A DNA stretch of 11,485 nucleotides from Spirochaetaceae bacterium. GTDB taxonomy: Bacteria > Spirochaetota > Spirochaetia > UBA9216. Shown here one piece after another: positions 1-6,422 of this stretch. Position 1 is the stretch's first letter. The number at the start of each line of letters is the position of its first letter. The DNA is taken from positions 1 through 11,485 of the forward strand of contig JAQQAK010000321.1 of assembly GCA_028527945.1 (NCBI GenBank), given 5' to 3'. The position numbers and the translations under genes were made by a program. The notes under the pieces were generated by a model. It did not search any database. It was not told the DNA's origin and saw only the letters and a program-made list of their open reading frames with translations.

Positions 1-135
1 TTCTTCATTTACATTAAGGTTGCTTTTTCATAAATATCCTTGCGTAAAATGAATATTAAACAGATCAAACTCTTTTCAGGTGATTTTTTATTTACATAAA
101 AGATTAACGCTTTCACATTAATCCATATAAATTTT
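1..135. other. Left-edge AT-rich non-coding stretch
   Basis: No gene is supported between the left edge and the end of the GntR regulator. On the minus strand an AAGGA motif (37-41) lies 5 nt before an ATG (29-31), but the reading is only ATG AAA AAG CAA CCT TAA, so it does not define a gene unless there is a sequence error. No clear terminator hairpin follows the regulator. Confidence 0.5.
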
Positions 136-801
136 TCAATAATTATTTAAGGACATTTTCTTTAAGATTTTCTGGTATGCTGCGTCAATATGAGCTTTTA
201 GTAAGCTATGAACCTGCTCATAATCTTTTTTAGATAGAGCAATAAGTATTTTTTCATGATCCTCTGCCGCGACCATTTGCTGTTCACGAGAAGGACTATT
301 CAGCAAATAGTTAGCAACCATAAACTGTCCCTGAACACGGTGATAAAGGTCGGACAAACATTCATTGCGTGCCTGAGCAACAAGGGTTCTATGAAAATCC
401 AAATCCATACGTCGTGTCTGAATTACAGCATGTTCAGTCTCTGATTTATTTGATTCTATACACTTTTGACTAATATCATAGAGAGAATCTCTATCAATCA
501 AAAATTCTTTTTTTTCAATCTCATTAACAGCTTCTTGCTCAAGCATTAGTCTAACATCAAGAATATCTCTACCCTGCTTCTTATCAAAAGATAATATCGA
601 ATAGTGACCAGCAGAAGAGCAGTCAACCATCCTCATGACACTCATACTTTTTAAGGCTTGAGTAACCGGAGTTCTACTAATCCCAAACTGCTCTGCCAAC
701 TCATCTATGTTAAGAGACTGCCCTGACGACCATTTACTACTTATAATCTCATCATAAAAGCTTTCTCTAATTAAAATATCCAAGTTCTTTTTTATAGCCA
801 T
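136..801 (-). CDS. GntR-family transcriptional regulator, FadR/FCD subfamily
   Basis: This is a 221-residue cytoplasmic DNA-binding regulator that probably represses the neighbouring divergent sugar kinase and itself. A winged helix-turn-helix fills residues 5-70, with the typical recognition helix ISRTPVTQALK (41-51). A helical FCD ligand domain fills roughly 75-212. The FCD metal/ligand residues are all in place: D133 and H137 (DLDFH), H182 (EDHEKIL) and H204 (KAHI). Relatives bind sugar acids, lactate or other carboxylates, but nothing here identifies the ligand. The ATG is preceded by a weak GGAAT ribosome site, and a good promoter lies about 40 bp upstream. The family call is firm; target and effector are inferred from gene position only. 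Confidence 0.9.
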   Translation of the reverse strand: MAIKKNLDILIRESFYDEIISSKWSSGQSLNIDELAEQFGISRTPVTQALKSMSVMRMVDCSSAGHYSILSFDKKQGRDILDVRLMLEQEAVNEIEKKEFLIDRDSLYDISQKCIESNKSETEHAVIQTRRMDLDFHRTLVAQARNECLSDLYHRVQGQFMVANYLLNSPSREQQMVAAEDHEKILIALSKKDYEQVHSLLKAHIDAAYQKILKKMSLNNY

Positions 802-840
802 ATTATTATTCCAAAGTTTCCATTTAGTTGAATTGAAATA

Positions 841-869
841 ATTATAAGACCATTTATTGGAATGCGCAA
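841..869 (-). promoter_or_regulatory. Promoter of the GntR regulator
   Basis: On the minus strand a TTGCGC -35 (864-869) is separated by exactly 17 bp from a perfect TATAAT -10 (841-846). Transcription would start near 834, about 33 nt before the ATG. An ATTCCA half-site (808-813) and a TGGAAT half-site (858-863) flank the start region, and CCATTTA occurs twice 30 bp apart (820-826 and 850-856). These could be regulator contacts, which would fit autoregulation. Confidence 0.6.
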
Positions 870-937
870 GAAGAACCTTTATTTAAAATTTTAAATTTTT
901 TATTTTTAATATTACATACACTTTTAATAGCCAGTCA

Positions 938-966
938 TTAAAATTAAGTGTAGAATCTGCTATGAT
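938..966 (+). promoter_or_regulatory. Candidate rightward promoter for the sugar kinase unit
   Basis: TTAAAA (938-943) is separated by 17 bp from TATGAT (961-966). The -10 matches five of six consensus positions and the -35 four of six. A transcript from here would begin near 973 and carry a leader of about 230 nt that includes the inverted repeat at 998-1015 and the mini-ORF at 1042-1095. Confidence 0.4.
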
Positions 967-997
967 ACGAACCTTACAAAACTTTCAATAATAAAAC

Positions 998-1015
998 TTC
1001 TCTATATTAAGAGAA
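998..1015. repeat. Inverted repeat TTCTCT-N6-AGAGAA
   Basis: This is a perfect 6-bp inverted repeat with a 6-nt centre (ATATTA). It lies about 25 nt after the likely transcription start and just before the mini-ORF ribosome site. It could be an operator of the adjacent GntR regulator or a small RNA hairpin. The sequence does not decide between these. Confidence 0.35.
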
Positions 1016-1041
1016 TTAATTTAAAACAAGGAGAAAAATAC

Positions 1042-1095
1042 TTGATTCAGAACGGAATAGAATTTATTGTCTTGGTCTCTTACCATAATAAATAA
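1042..1095 (+). CDS. 17-codon mini-ORF with a strong ribosome binding site
   Basis: A TTG start is preceded by AAGGAG (1028-1033) at an ideal 8-nt spacing. The reading frame runs MIQNGIEFIVLVSYHNK and stops at TAA. I do not recognise the peptide. It may be a leader peptide in the long 5' region of the sugar kinase, or the surviving start of a gene otherwise lost from this gap. No extension in another frame looked convincing. Confidence 0.25.
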   Translation: MIQNGIEFIVLVSYHNK

Positions 1096-1140
1096 AAGCT
1101 ATTCTTTTTTTAATGAATGGTGTACAAGAAGTGTAAAGCC

Positions 1141-1190
1141 TTTCAACACCCTTCAAATTAATAAACAAAAGTTTTTTAAAGGGTTCGAAA
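1141..1190 (+). promoter_or_regulatory. Hairpin just upstream of the sugar kinase ribosome site
   Basis: TTTC (1141-1144) can pair with GAAA (1187-1190), and ACCCTT (1148-1153) with AAGGGT (1179-1184), around an AT-rich loop. The AGGAG ribosome site begins 6 nt later at 1196. The stem is modest and lacks a U-run, so a terminator is unlikely; an effect on translation is possible but unproven. Confidence 0.25.
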
Positions 1191-1206
1191 AAGACAGGAG
1201 ATATAT

Positions 1207-2079
1207 ATGAAAATTCTTAACATAGGGTCACTGAACATTGATGATGTTTACTCGCTTGACCATTTTGTAAAGCCAGGAGAAACAATAGCAAGTACAGCGT
1301 ACACTCAATTTTGCGGGGGAAAAGGGTTAAACCAATCAATAGCACTTGCAAACGCAGGAGCAGAGATATTTCATGCCGGGATAATCGGCAAGGATGGTCT
1401 ATTTCTGAAAGAGCGATTAGACAAGGCAGGAGTTGATACTTCTCTCGTAAAAATATCTCAAACTCCTACAGGAAGAGCAATAATCCAGGTTATTCCAGAA
1501 GGAGAAAACTGCATTATACTTTTCAAAGGAGCAAATCACAGTCTAACCGAAAATGATATAACAGAAATGTTAACCCCATTTAAAAAGGGAGATCTGCTTC
1601 TACTTCAAAATGAGATAAATAATATAGAACTAATAATAAACAAAGCCTTTGATAAAGGAATGATAATAGCCATAAATCCGGCGCCAATGGAAGACAGCAT
1701 TCTAAAACTTCCACTAAACAAAATAAGCATTTTTATCGTAAACGAAATTGAAGGAGAAGGCTTTACAGGTGAATCAGAACCAGCTGCCATTGGCGAGAAA
1801 TTCTTAAACCTCTATCCTGACTCAAAACTGGTTTTAACTCTTGGAGAAAAAGGAGTTTATTACCGTGATAATAAAACAACAATAAAAGTTCCAGCAGAAA
1901 AAATAAAACCAGTTGATACCACTGCAGCTGGAGACACATTTATAGGATTCTTCCTTGCTGGCCTCGCAGAAGGAGAGGATCCTGAAAAATGTTTACAAAG
2001 AGCAACAAAGGCCTCGGCAATAACATGTACAAGAGCAGGAGCCGCAGATTCAATTCCGCTAAGAAATGAAGTCAAATAA
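1207..2079 (+). CDS. Ribokinase-like PfkB-family carbohydrate kinase
   Basis: This 290-residue cytoplasmic kinase transfers phosphate from ATP to a sugar hydroxyl. The substrate-side glycine motif GGKGLNQ (37-43) is of ribokinase type. The ATP-side PfkB signature DTTAAGDTF begins at residue 237 and supplies the catalytic base D243, with the anion-hole glycines just before it. NPAP and VNEIEGEGF in the central part are also typical. Length matches the family (about 290-310). AGGAG (1196-1200) lies 6 nt before the ATG. The divergent FCD regulator suggests induction by a sugar or sugar acid. No permease or isomerase is adjacent, so ribose as substrate is not established and I give no gene symbol. 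The last 21 bp overlap the end of the convergent membrane protein gene. Confidence 0.88.
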   Translation: MKILNIGSLNIDDVYSLDHFVKPGETIASTAYTQFCGGKGLNQSIALANAGAEIFHAGIIGKDGLFLKERLDKAGVDTSLVKISQTPTGRAIIQVIPEGENCIILFKGANHSLTENDITEMLTPFKKGDLLLLQNEINNIELIINKAFDKGMIIAINPAPMEDSILKLPLNKISIFIVNEIEGEGFTGESEPAAIGEKFLNLYPDSKLVLTLGEKGVYYRDNKTTIKVPAEKIKPVDTTAAGDTFIGFFLAGLAEGEDPEKCLQRATKASAITCTRAGAADSIPLRNEVK

Positions 2080-3303
2080 TTCCTGAAAGAAAAATATTCC
2101 CCAGACTGTTATCGAAATTGCAACAAAATAAAACATCGAAGACAGTTTTGGGGAAAGATTAAACTTCTTTTCCTTATCACTATAATTGCCAAAAACAGCA
2201 ACATCTTCTGAAAAAACTTTAACCAGCATAAAATCAAGCGATCCGACAGGGTTTCCAGGATTTAATTTACCTTTATATTCAAAAAGTTTTTCAAGATATA
2301 AAAAAGTTTTTGAAAGAAGACGTCCAAAACGACCGGGAAGCCGCAAATCCTTTGCAACAGAAAAAAATGAAATAAGCATTAAACCAACAAGAGTCATACC
2401 TTTTATAACACCAGACTCAAGAGCCCCTGAAGTTATTCTGAAAGAATAAATGGACAACAAAACCTTTCCGGCAGGAACAAAAAGGTTAAAAACAGTCACA
2501 AAAAGAACAAGAATGAAATAAGATAAAAATCTTATCTTTCTTCCAGATAAATATGTAATTATAAAAAATATAAGAATAACAAACGCTTTTGCCAAGGGAA
2601 CTTTTATATACAAAAATGCCGGTATAATTATAATTGCTATTAAAAACCGCAATTGAGGAGAAATTATTCTTCCGATATAATCAACTCTCTTAGCTGAGCC
2701 CTTCTCTGCATCCTTAAAATCAAGAGAGTCTTCATTTTCTAAAATGCTCAGAGAATTATTTTTATCTATACCTGTTTTTCCAGAAAAACTTTGCCACCAA
2801 ATCGATTTTTGAGAAAAATACTGCGCGAAAAGCCCCATAAAAAAACCTGACAGAATTCCAACAAAAAGAAAAGCCGGGAGAATCTTCCACGAAGCTTCTC
2901 CAAAAATAAAAACGATAGAAAGGAGTATTTGCACAATATTGCTGGCAAGAGATCCAGCAACAGAAATACCAACAAAGGTTATCCGATCCTTTAAAGTTTT
3001 ATAAAATAAAAGCATAATAACCGCGCTTGCCGTAGAACCGCATAATGAAAAAATAAAAACATAAGAAGCAAGACTTCCATTCACCATTGCCTGCCCAACA
3101 ACTTTTAACGCAACTAATATAAAAAAAGAGGGAACGTCCAATATTTCAAGAGCAAGTAATAATGGTAGATTAGCCAAGCCAAGACGCATAAAAGGCAGCG
3201 GTTTTGGAAACAAATATTCTATAGCGGATAAAAAGATGCAAAGAGAACCAAGAACAGCAATACGATTATCAGAAAGAGAGTGAGTCAGGAGCTTCTTCAT
3301 CAT
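2059..3303 (-). CDS. Gx-type transporter fused to an EcfT/CbiQ-like membrane domain
   Basis: This is a 414-residue integral membrane protein. Residues about 15-165 resemble the Gx transporter family, formerly annotated heptaprenyl diphosphate synthase component I, with the signature MRLGLANLPLLLAL at 39-52 and an ECF S-component-like pattern of hydrophobic helices. A polar linker (about 170-215) leads to a second hydrophobic region (216-315) followed by a basic amphipathic stretch (316-345, LRLPGRFGRLLSK). That arrangement recalls the energy-coupling T subunit (EcfT/CbiQ). A last membrane helix lies near 390-408. Two adjacent ATGs exist: GGAGG (3306-3310) is only 2 nt from the first but 5 nt from the second (3300), so 3300 is the likelier start. 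The gene overlaps the NusG-II gene by about 35 bp. Substrate is unknown. The Gx call is good; the EcfT-like assignment is tentative. Confidence 0.75.
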   Translation of the reverse strand: MMKKLLTHSLSDNRIAVLGSLCIFLSAIEYLFPKPLPFMRLGLANLPLLLALEILDVPSFFILVALKVVGQAMVNGSLASYVFIFSLCGSTASAVIMLLFYKTLKDRITFVGISVAGSLASNIVQILLSIVFIFGEASWKILPAFLFVGILSGFFMGLFAQYFSQKSIWWQSFSGKTGIDKNNSLSILENEDSLDFKDAEKGSAKRVDYIGRIISPQLRFLIAIIIIPAFLYIKVPLAKAFVILIFFIITYLSGRKIRFLSYFILVLFVTVFNLFVPAGKVLLSIYSFRITSGALESGVIKGMTLVGLMLISFFSVAKDLRLPGRFGRLLSKTFLYLEKLFEYKGKLNPGNPVGSLDFMLVKVFSEDVAVFGNYSDKEKKFNLSPKLSSMFYFVAISITVWGIFFFQELFDFIS

Positions 3304-3640
3304 GACCTCCTTCTATGGAAATAAAAACCTTATTAGGAAGACAAGCGGCCCATTCTCCGCCTTTGCTTATAGCCCCCATTAAAACGCACAGGCCATTTTG
3401 ACAATCTGAATGCTCAAACCTTGCAGTTTTATTTTCTATAACAATTACAGACTCTCCAACCGGACCGTCTGCGACAATTGTTTGATCTTTATCCAAAGAA
3501 TACAAAAACTCACCTGCAGTATCTTTAACAAGCAAATATTCTGCCTCATTTTTCATCCTATTTCCATAAATGAAAAAAGAAAGAAAAACTAAAATTGAGG
3601 CAATTATAATTATATAATCAAAAACCTTTAGTTTAATCAA
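3269..3640 (-). CDS. Membrane-anchored NusG domain II protein
   Basis: This 123-residue protein has one N-terminal hydrophobic segment (8-26) with basic residues before it, and an extracytoplasmic beta-rich domain of the NusG_II type. Cysteines C80, C85 and C100 sit in the family positions (SDCQNGLC and CLPNKV). Such stand-alone domains are usually encoded beside Gx proteins and often near FMN-binding or Rnf-type redox genes; their role is unknown. The start is TTG, overlapping the stop of the upstream oxidoreductase-like gene by 8 bp, with GGA a few bases earlier, so it is probably translated by coupling. A later ATG at residue 29 would remove the membrane segment and is unlikely. The acidic tail runs into the overlap with the Gx gene. 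Confidence 0.8.
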   Translation of the reverse strand: MIKLKVFDYIIIIASILVFLSFFIYGNRMKNEAEYLLVKDTAGEFLYSLDKDQTIVADGPVGESVIVIENKTARFEHSDCQNGLCVLMGAISKGGEWAACLPNKVFISIEGGHDEEAPDSLSF

Positions 3641-4691
3641 ATTCCAGCTTAAGGCCGCCTTCAGCAGACAGGCGACTCTGTTCTATAAAATGCTGAATTT
3701 TCAAAGCATGGTCAAAATCAGAAACAGGAGAACACTCCCCTTTTATGGCTGATACAAAAACCTCATGCAAATTCCTTTCAGCTATACTTTCAGCATTTAT
3801 GGTTTCACGATGCCCATTATTATAAACAGTAAAACTATTTTCAGAAGCCACAGTATCAAGAATTATCGCAGCCTCTTCGCCATGGATTGAAAGCGTAAAC
3901 TGCTCATACGGGCCAGAAGACATCCAGCTTCCTTTAATAAGTCCGGCAATATCATCTCCAAACGTTACGCTACAAACAAAAGTATCACCGGATGTCAAAT
4001 CAAGTTCCTGATACTCTTCTATTGAATCAAAACCAGAGATATTATAAATTGCCGACGAAACTTCTTTTGGCATACCACAAATTTCTGATGCGACATTGTA
4101 AAGATTATAACCAAGCTCAGAAATAGCTCCACCGGAGCCAGCTGCTGAAGAAAGACGCCATAAAAGCCTTTTTTCTTCATATGGATCATCAAGAATTCCT
4201 GTTTCAAGCTTATTCTGCATAATTGAAGCTTCAAAAAACTTAATTCTGCCAAGATGACCTTCTTTTATGTATTTCAAAACAGACGACACAAGCGGAGAAT
4301 ACAAAACAGAACTATTAACCATTGCTGTAAGCTCACTTTCACGAGCAGCCCTGGCAAGTTCAACAGCCTGAGGATAATCAGAAGCTAACGGATTCTCACA
4401 AAAAACATGAACACCTCTGGAGAGAGCTTCTATAGCAACAGGAAGATGTTCATTATCCGGAACTGCAACAACCAGGGCATCAAAAGATTTTTCGTCAAGC
4501 ATCTTCTTTACATCAGTATAAAAATCAGCTATCCCGAACTCTGCCGCAGTGACACGCGCAATTTCTTCTTCGGTATCACAACAGGCTGAAATTTCAACCT
4601 CATCAATATTTAGGAACGCTCTTATATTCTGCCTTCCAGCGCTTCCGCAACCAGCTACAGCAATCTTTATATTTGTAGTAATGTCTATCAT
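3633..4691 (-). CDS. Gfo/Idh/MocA-fold oxidoreductase-like protein with altered catalytic residues
   Basis: This 352-residue cytoplasmic protein has an N-terminal Rossmann domain with the NAD(P) loop AGCGSAG (13-19), and a C-terminal alpha/beta domain typical of Gfo/Idh/MocA. The usual EKP catalytic lysine motif reads ENP here (E99-N100-P101), confirmed as codon AAT at 4392-4394. The later DxxxH motif, which supplies the other catalytic residues in inositol dehydrogenase relatives, reads E192-L-G-Y-N196. So lysine, aspartate and histidine are all replaced while the nucleotide loop is kept. It may be a non-dehydrogenase or NAD-sensing homologue, or use different chemistry. It is first in an operon with the NusG-II and Gx genes. 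It lacks a Shine-Dalgarno and has a -10 box 6 nt before the ATG. Confidence 0.85.
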   Translation of the reverse strand: MIDITTNIKIAVAGCGSAGRQNIRAFLNIDEVEISACCDTEEEIARVTAAEFGIADFYTDVKKMLDEKSFDALVVAVPDNEHLPVAIEALSRGVHVFCENPLASDYPQAVELARAARESELTAMVNSSVLYSPLVSSVLKYIKEGHLGRIKFFEASIMQNKLETGILDDPYEEKRLLWRLSSAAGSGGAISELGYNLYNVASEICGMPKEVSSAIYNISGFDSIEEYQELDLTSGDTFVCSVTFGDDIAGLIKGSWMSSGPYEQFTLSIHGEEAAIILDTVASENSFTVYNNGHRETINAESIAERNLHEVFVSAIKGECSPVSDFDHALKIQHFIEQSRLSAEGGLKLEFD

Positions 4692-4697
4692 GACGGC

Positions 4698-4726
4698 ATT
4701 CTAACATCATTTATGCGGCATCACAA
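4698..4726 (-). promoter_or_regulatory. Promoter of the Gfo/Idh-NusG-II-Gx operon, possibly leaderless
   Basis: On the minus strand TTGTGA (4721-4726) is followed after 17 bp by TAGAAT (4698-4703). The -10 ends only 6 nt before the ATG at 4691, so the transcript would start at or beside the start codon. No ribosome site is seen upstream of this ATG. Confidence 0.5.
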
Positions 4727-4731
4727 TAGAA

Positions 4732-4761
4732 TTGAACGAAGCAGTAAAAATACAGTATCAT
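4732..4761 (+). promoter_or_regulatory. Promoter of rlmG, possibly leaderless
   Basis: TTGAAC (4732-4737) is followed after 18 bp by TATCAT (4756-4761), which matches five of six -10 positions. Transcription would begin about 4768, the A of the ATG. The in-frame TTG at 4732 that could extend the protein by 12 residues would then be part of the -35 box. Confidence 0.5.
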
Positions 4762-4767
4762 CCAGTC

Positions 4768-5907
4768 ATGAAAACATGGAAAATTAATGATAAATCAATA
4801 CACCTTGAACGTTATCCATTTAAAGGAGCGCATAGCCACCAGGCATGGGACTCCGCAGATGAATGGATAGCCCAAAAATTTCCTGAACATGAAAATGAAA
4901 TTATAATAATTGGTGAAGCGTTTGGGGCTCTTTCAACTTTATGGGGAAAAAGTAATATTACAATTATAAATGATTCACAACTTTCTTTGGAAGCCGCAAA
5001 AAAAAATCGAGAAAATAACAAGGCAAACATTAGTGGAAAAATCAAATATACCCCTATTACTTCTCTGAAAGCAGAAAAGAACAATATTGAAAAAATTTTC
5101 ATACGGCTTCCTAAAAATCTCGAACTTTTAGAGCTATACATACAAGCTGCATTAAGTTTTTCTGAGACAGAAACAGAAATATGGATTGGAGGAATGGATA
5201 AACGATGGAACAGAGGAGTTTTAAAAATTACTGAACAAAACCTTGAAACTGTAAAAATCTTTCCATTTTATCGTCATTCCAGATGGATTCAGTACAGACT
5301 AAACACAAATAAGAAGAAAAACATCAAACATCCATTAAAAACCATCTTTCTAGAAAAATATAAAATAGAGCTACAACCTGCACTTGCCGTATTTAACTCA
5401 GGCAAATTAGATCAGGGAGCAGAAACATTTCTCGAAAGCCTTCCAATTGAGGAAATTTCACAAGCAGAAACAATTGCAGATATAGGATGCGGGTCAGGAG
5501 TTCTTGGATTATCAGCATTAAGACAAAACCCATCGGCAAAATTAATTTTCACTGACGAGTCTTATGCCGCAATACAGGCGACAGAAAATAATTTCATACT
5601 AAATTTTAAAGATGCAGAAAACATTAAAAACCGTCCTCAATTTAAGACAGCAAACGGTTTAACTGGCATAGAAAACAACAGCCTGGATTTAATTTTGTGC
5701 AATCCACCATTCCATTTTAAAAATATTCAGACAAGAGAAGTCGCTGCCTTCATGTTCGAAGAGGCAAAACGTTGCCTGAAAAAAAATGGAATGCTACAAA
5801 TAGTAGGAAACAACCATCTTGGGTATCATAAGCTGCTTAAAGACTTTTTTGATAATGTAAGCGAAGTTAATAAAAATGACAAATTCAGAGTTTTTCGCGC
5901 AACCTGA
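4768..5907 (+). CDS. rlmG: 23S rRNA (guanine-N2)-methyltransferase RlmG
   Basis: This 379-residue enzyme should use S-adenosylmethionine to methylate guanine N2 in 23S rRNA (G1835 in E. coli numbering). The N-terminal half matches the degenerate methyltransferase-like domain of RlmG, including LERYPF...QAWDSADEW and GEAFGALS. The C-terminal half carries the active domain: the SAM loop DIGCGSG (238-244), the acidic TDES at the end of the second strand, and the catalytic NPPFH (312-316). FNSGKLDQGAETFLESLP and the ending NDKF also match E. coli RlmG as I recall it (378 residues there). The chosen ATG fits the promoter position and family length; a TTG 36 bp upstream is possible but unlikely. 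RsmC is the main alternative, less likely given these motifs. The 3' end overlaps the convergent GtrA gene by 23 bp. Confidence 0.88.
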   Translation: MKTWKINDKSIHLERYPFKGAHSHQAWDSADEWIAQKFPEHENEIIIIGEAFGALSTLWGKSNITIINDSQLSLEAAKKNRENNKANISGKIKYTPITSLKAEKNNIEKIFIRLPKNLELLELYIQAALSFSETETEIWIGGMDKRWNRGVLKITEQNLETVKIFPFYRHSRWIQYRLNTNKKKNIKHPLKTIFLEKYKIELQPALAVFNSGKLDQGAETFLESLPIEEISQAETIADIGCGSGVLGLSALRQNPSAKLIFTDESYAAIQATENNFILNFKDAENIKNRPQFKTANGLTGIENNSLDLILCNPPFHFKNIQTREVAAFMFEEAKRCLKKNGMLQIVGNNHLGYHKLLKDFFDNVSEVNKNDKFRVFRAT

Positions 5908-6313
5908 TATTAACAACACGCCTCATAGAGAAATTCCATGAGAATGTTATAGCAGATACAAGTAATTTAACAAAAAGGTAATGCCATTTGAGATATTTTA
6001 GTCCAAGCGATAAGAAAAGCATATTAATGCCGGCGCCAATAATAGAAATTAAAATGAATAAAAAGGCATCAATTTTTACAGCTTCTCCCGGAACGGGAGG
6101 ATAAATCCATAAGCGGCCGGCAGTGTATACAAAAATAAGCCCTGCAACCATTCCCAAACTACCGCCCCAAAACTCAGAAAGACCTGCTATCTCTATGAGA
6201 ATAATAGTAGTGAGGTAATCCAAAACGCTGCCGCCAGCGCTGGAAAGAATAGCCCTTGGAATTTGTACAAGCCTTCCATCATGCTGTCCAAAGAATAATG
6301 ATTTTAAATTCAT
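5885..6313 (-). CDS. GtrA-family small membrane protein
   Basis: This is a 142-residue protein with four predicted membrane helices. Counted from the chosen ATG they lie at about 19-43, 49-69, 80-103 and 109-130. The family hallmarks are FVYTAGRLWIY after helix 2 and SWNFSMRR at the end of helix 4. GtrA-like proteins are thought to help move lipid-linked sugars across the membrane for polysaccharide or glycolipid modification; the cargo here is unknown and no glycosyltransferase is adjacent. An upstream in-frame TTG (6358) would add 15 residues. I prefer the ATG because a TTGAGG-17-TATATT promoter lies inside that extension, and the shorter N-terminus looks normal for the family. No ribosome site precedes either start. 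Confidence 0.82.
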   Translation of the reverse strand: MNLKSLFFGQHDGRLVQIPRAILSSAGGSVLDYLTTIILIEIAGLSEFWGGSLGMVAGLIFVYTAGRLWIYPPVPGEAVKIDAFLFILISIIGAGINMLFLSLGLKYLKWHYLFVKLLVSAITFSWNFSMRRVVNIRLREKL

Positions 6314-6323
6314 AAGCTGTGAA

Positions 6324-6352
6324 AATATATAAAATAAAACTATTTTCCTCAA
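6324..6352 (-). promoter_or_regulatory. Promoter of the GtrA-family gene, near-leaderless
   Basis: On the minus strand TTGAGG (6347-6352) is followed after 17 bp by TATATT (6324-6329). The -10 ends 10 nt before the ATG at 6313, leaving a leader of only a few nucleotides. This supports the ATG over the upstream TTG start. Confidence 0.45.
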
Positions 6353-6387
6353 GGCCAAAGACTTTTTTGACGTTGCCGACCAATGCC

Positions 6388-6416
6388 TTGATTTTTTCTG
6401 CTTTCAGTTATATGAA
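6388..6416 (+). promoter_or_regulatory. Candidate promoter of the HAD-Sua5 gene, possibly leaderless
   Basis: TTGATT (6388-6393) is followed after 17 bp by TATGAA (6411-6416), each matching four of six consensus positions. The -10 ends 6 nt before the ATG at 6423 and no Shine-Dalgarno is present. An overlapping TATATG (6409-6414) is an alternative -10. Confidence 0.4.
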
Positions 6417-6422
6417 TATTTC

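Larger units (their letters stand above)
802..1206. other. 405-bp divergent control region
   Basis: This AT-rich gap lies between the divergent regulator and sugar kinase. It holds the regulator promoter, a weak rightward promoter, a 6-bp inverted repeat, a mini-ORF with a strong ribosome site and a hairpin just before the kinase ribosome site. It is longer than needed for two promoters. A TGTACA palindrome at 1121-1126 resembles the core of some FCD-regulator operators, but is too short to call alone. Confidence 0.6.

Noticed and set aside
14..41. AAGGA plus ATG AAA AAG on the minus strand, like the start of a secreted-protein gene
   Set aside because: The frame stops after five codons (TAA at 14-16); without evidence of a sequencing error it is not a gene.
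1176..1200. GGGTTCGAAA resembling a tRNA T-arm
   Set aside because: The flanks do not pair as a T-stem, no acceptor or anticodon arms are found, and the kinase ribosome site follows directly.
1860..2075. 71-codon open frame on the minus strand inside the sugar kinase
   Set aside because: It is antisense to the conserved PfkB signature and has no family resemblance; the codon pattern is that of the kinase on the other strand.
4732..4767. TTG start extending RlmG by 12 residues
   Set aside because: It has no ribosome site, would form part of a -35 box, and makes the protein longer than the E. coli family member.
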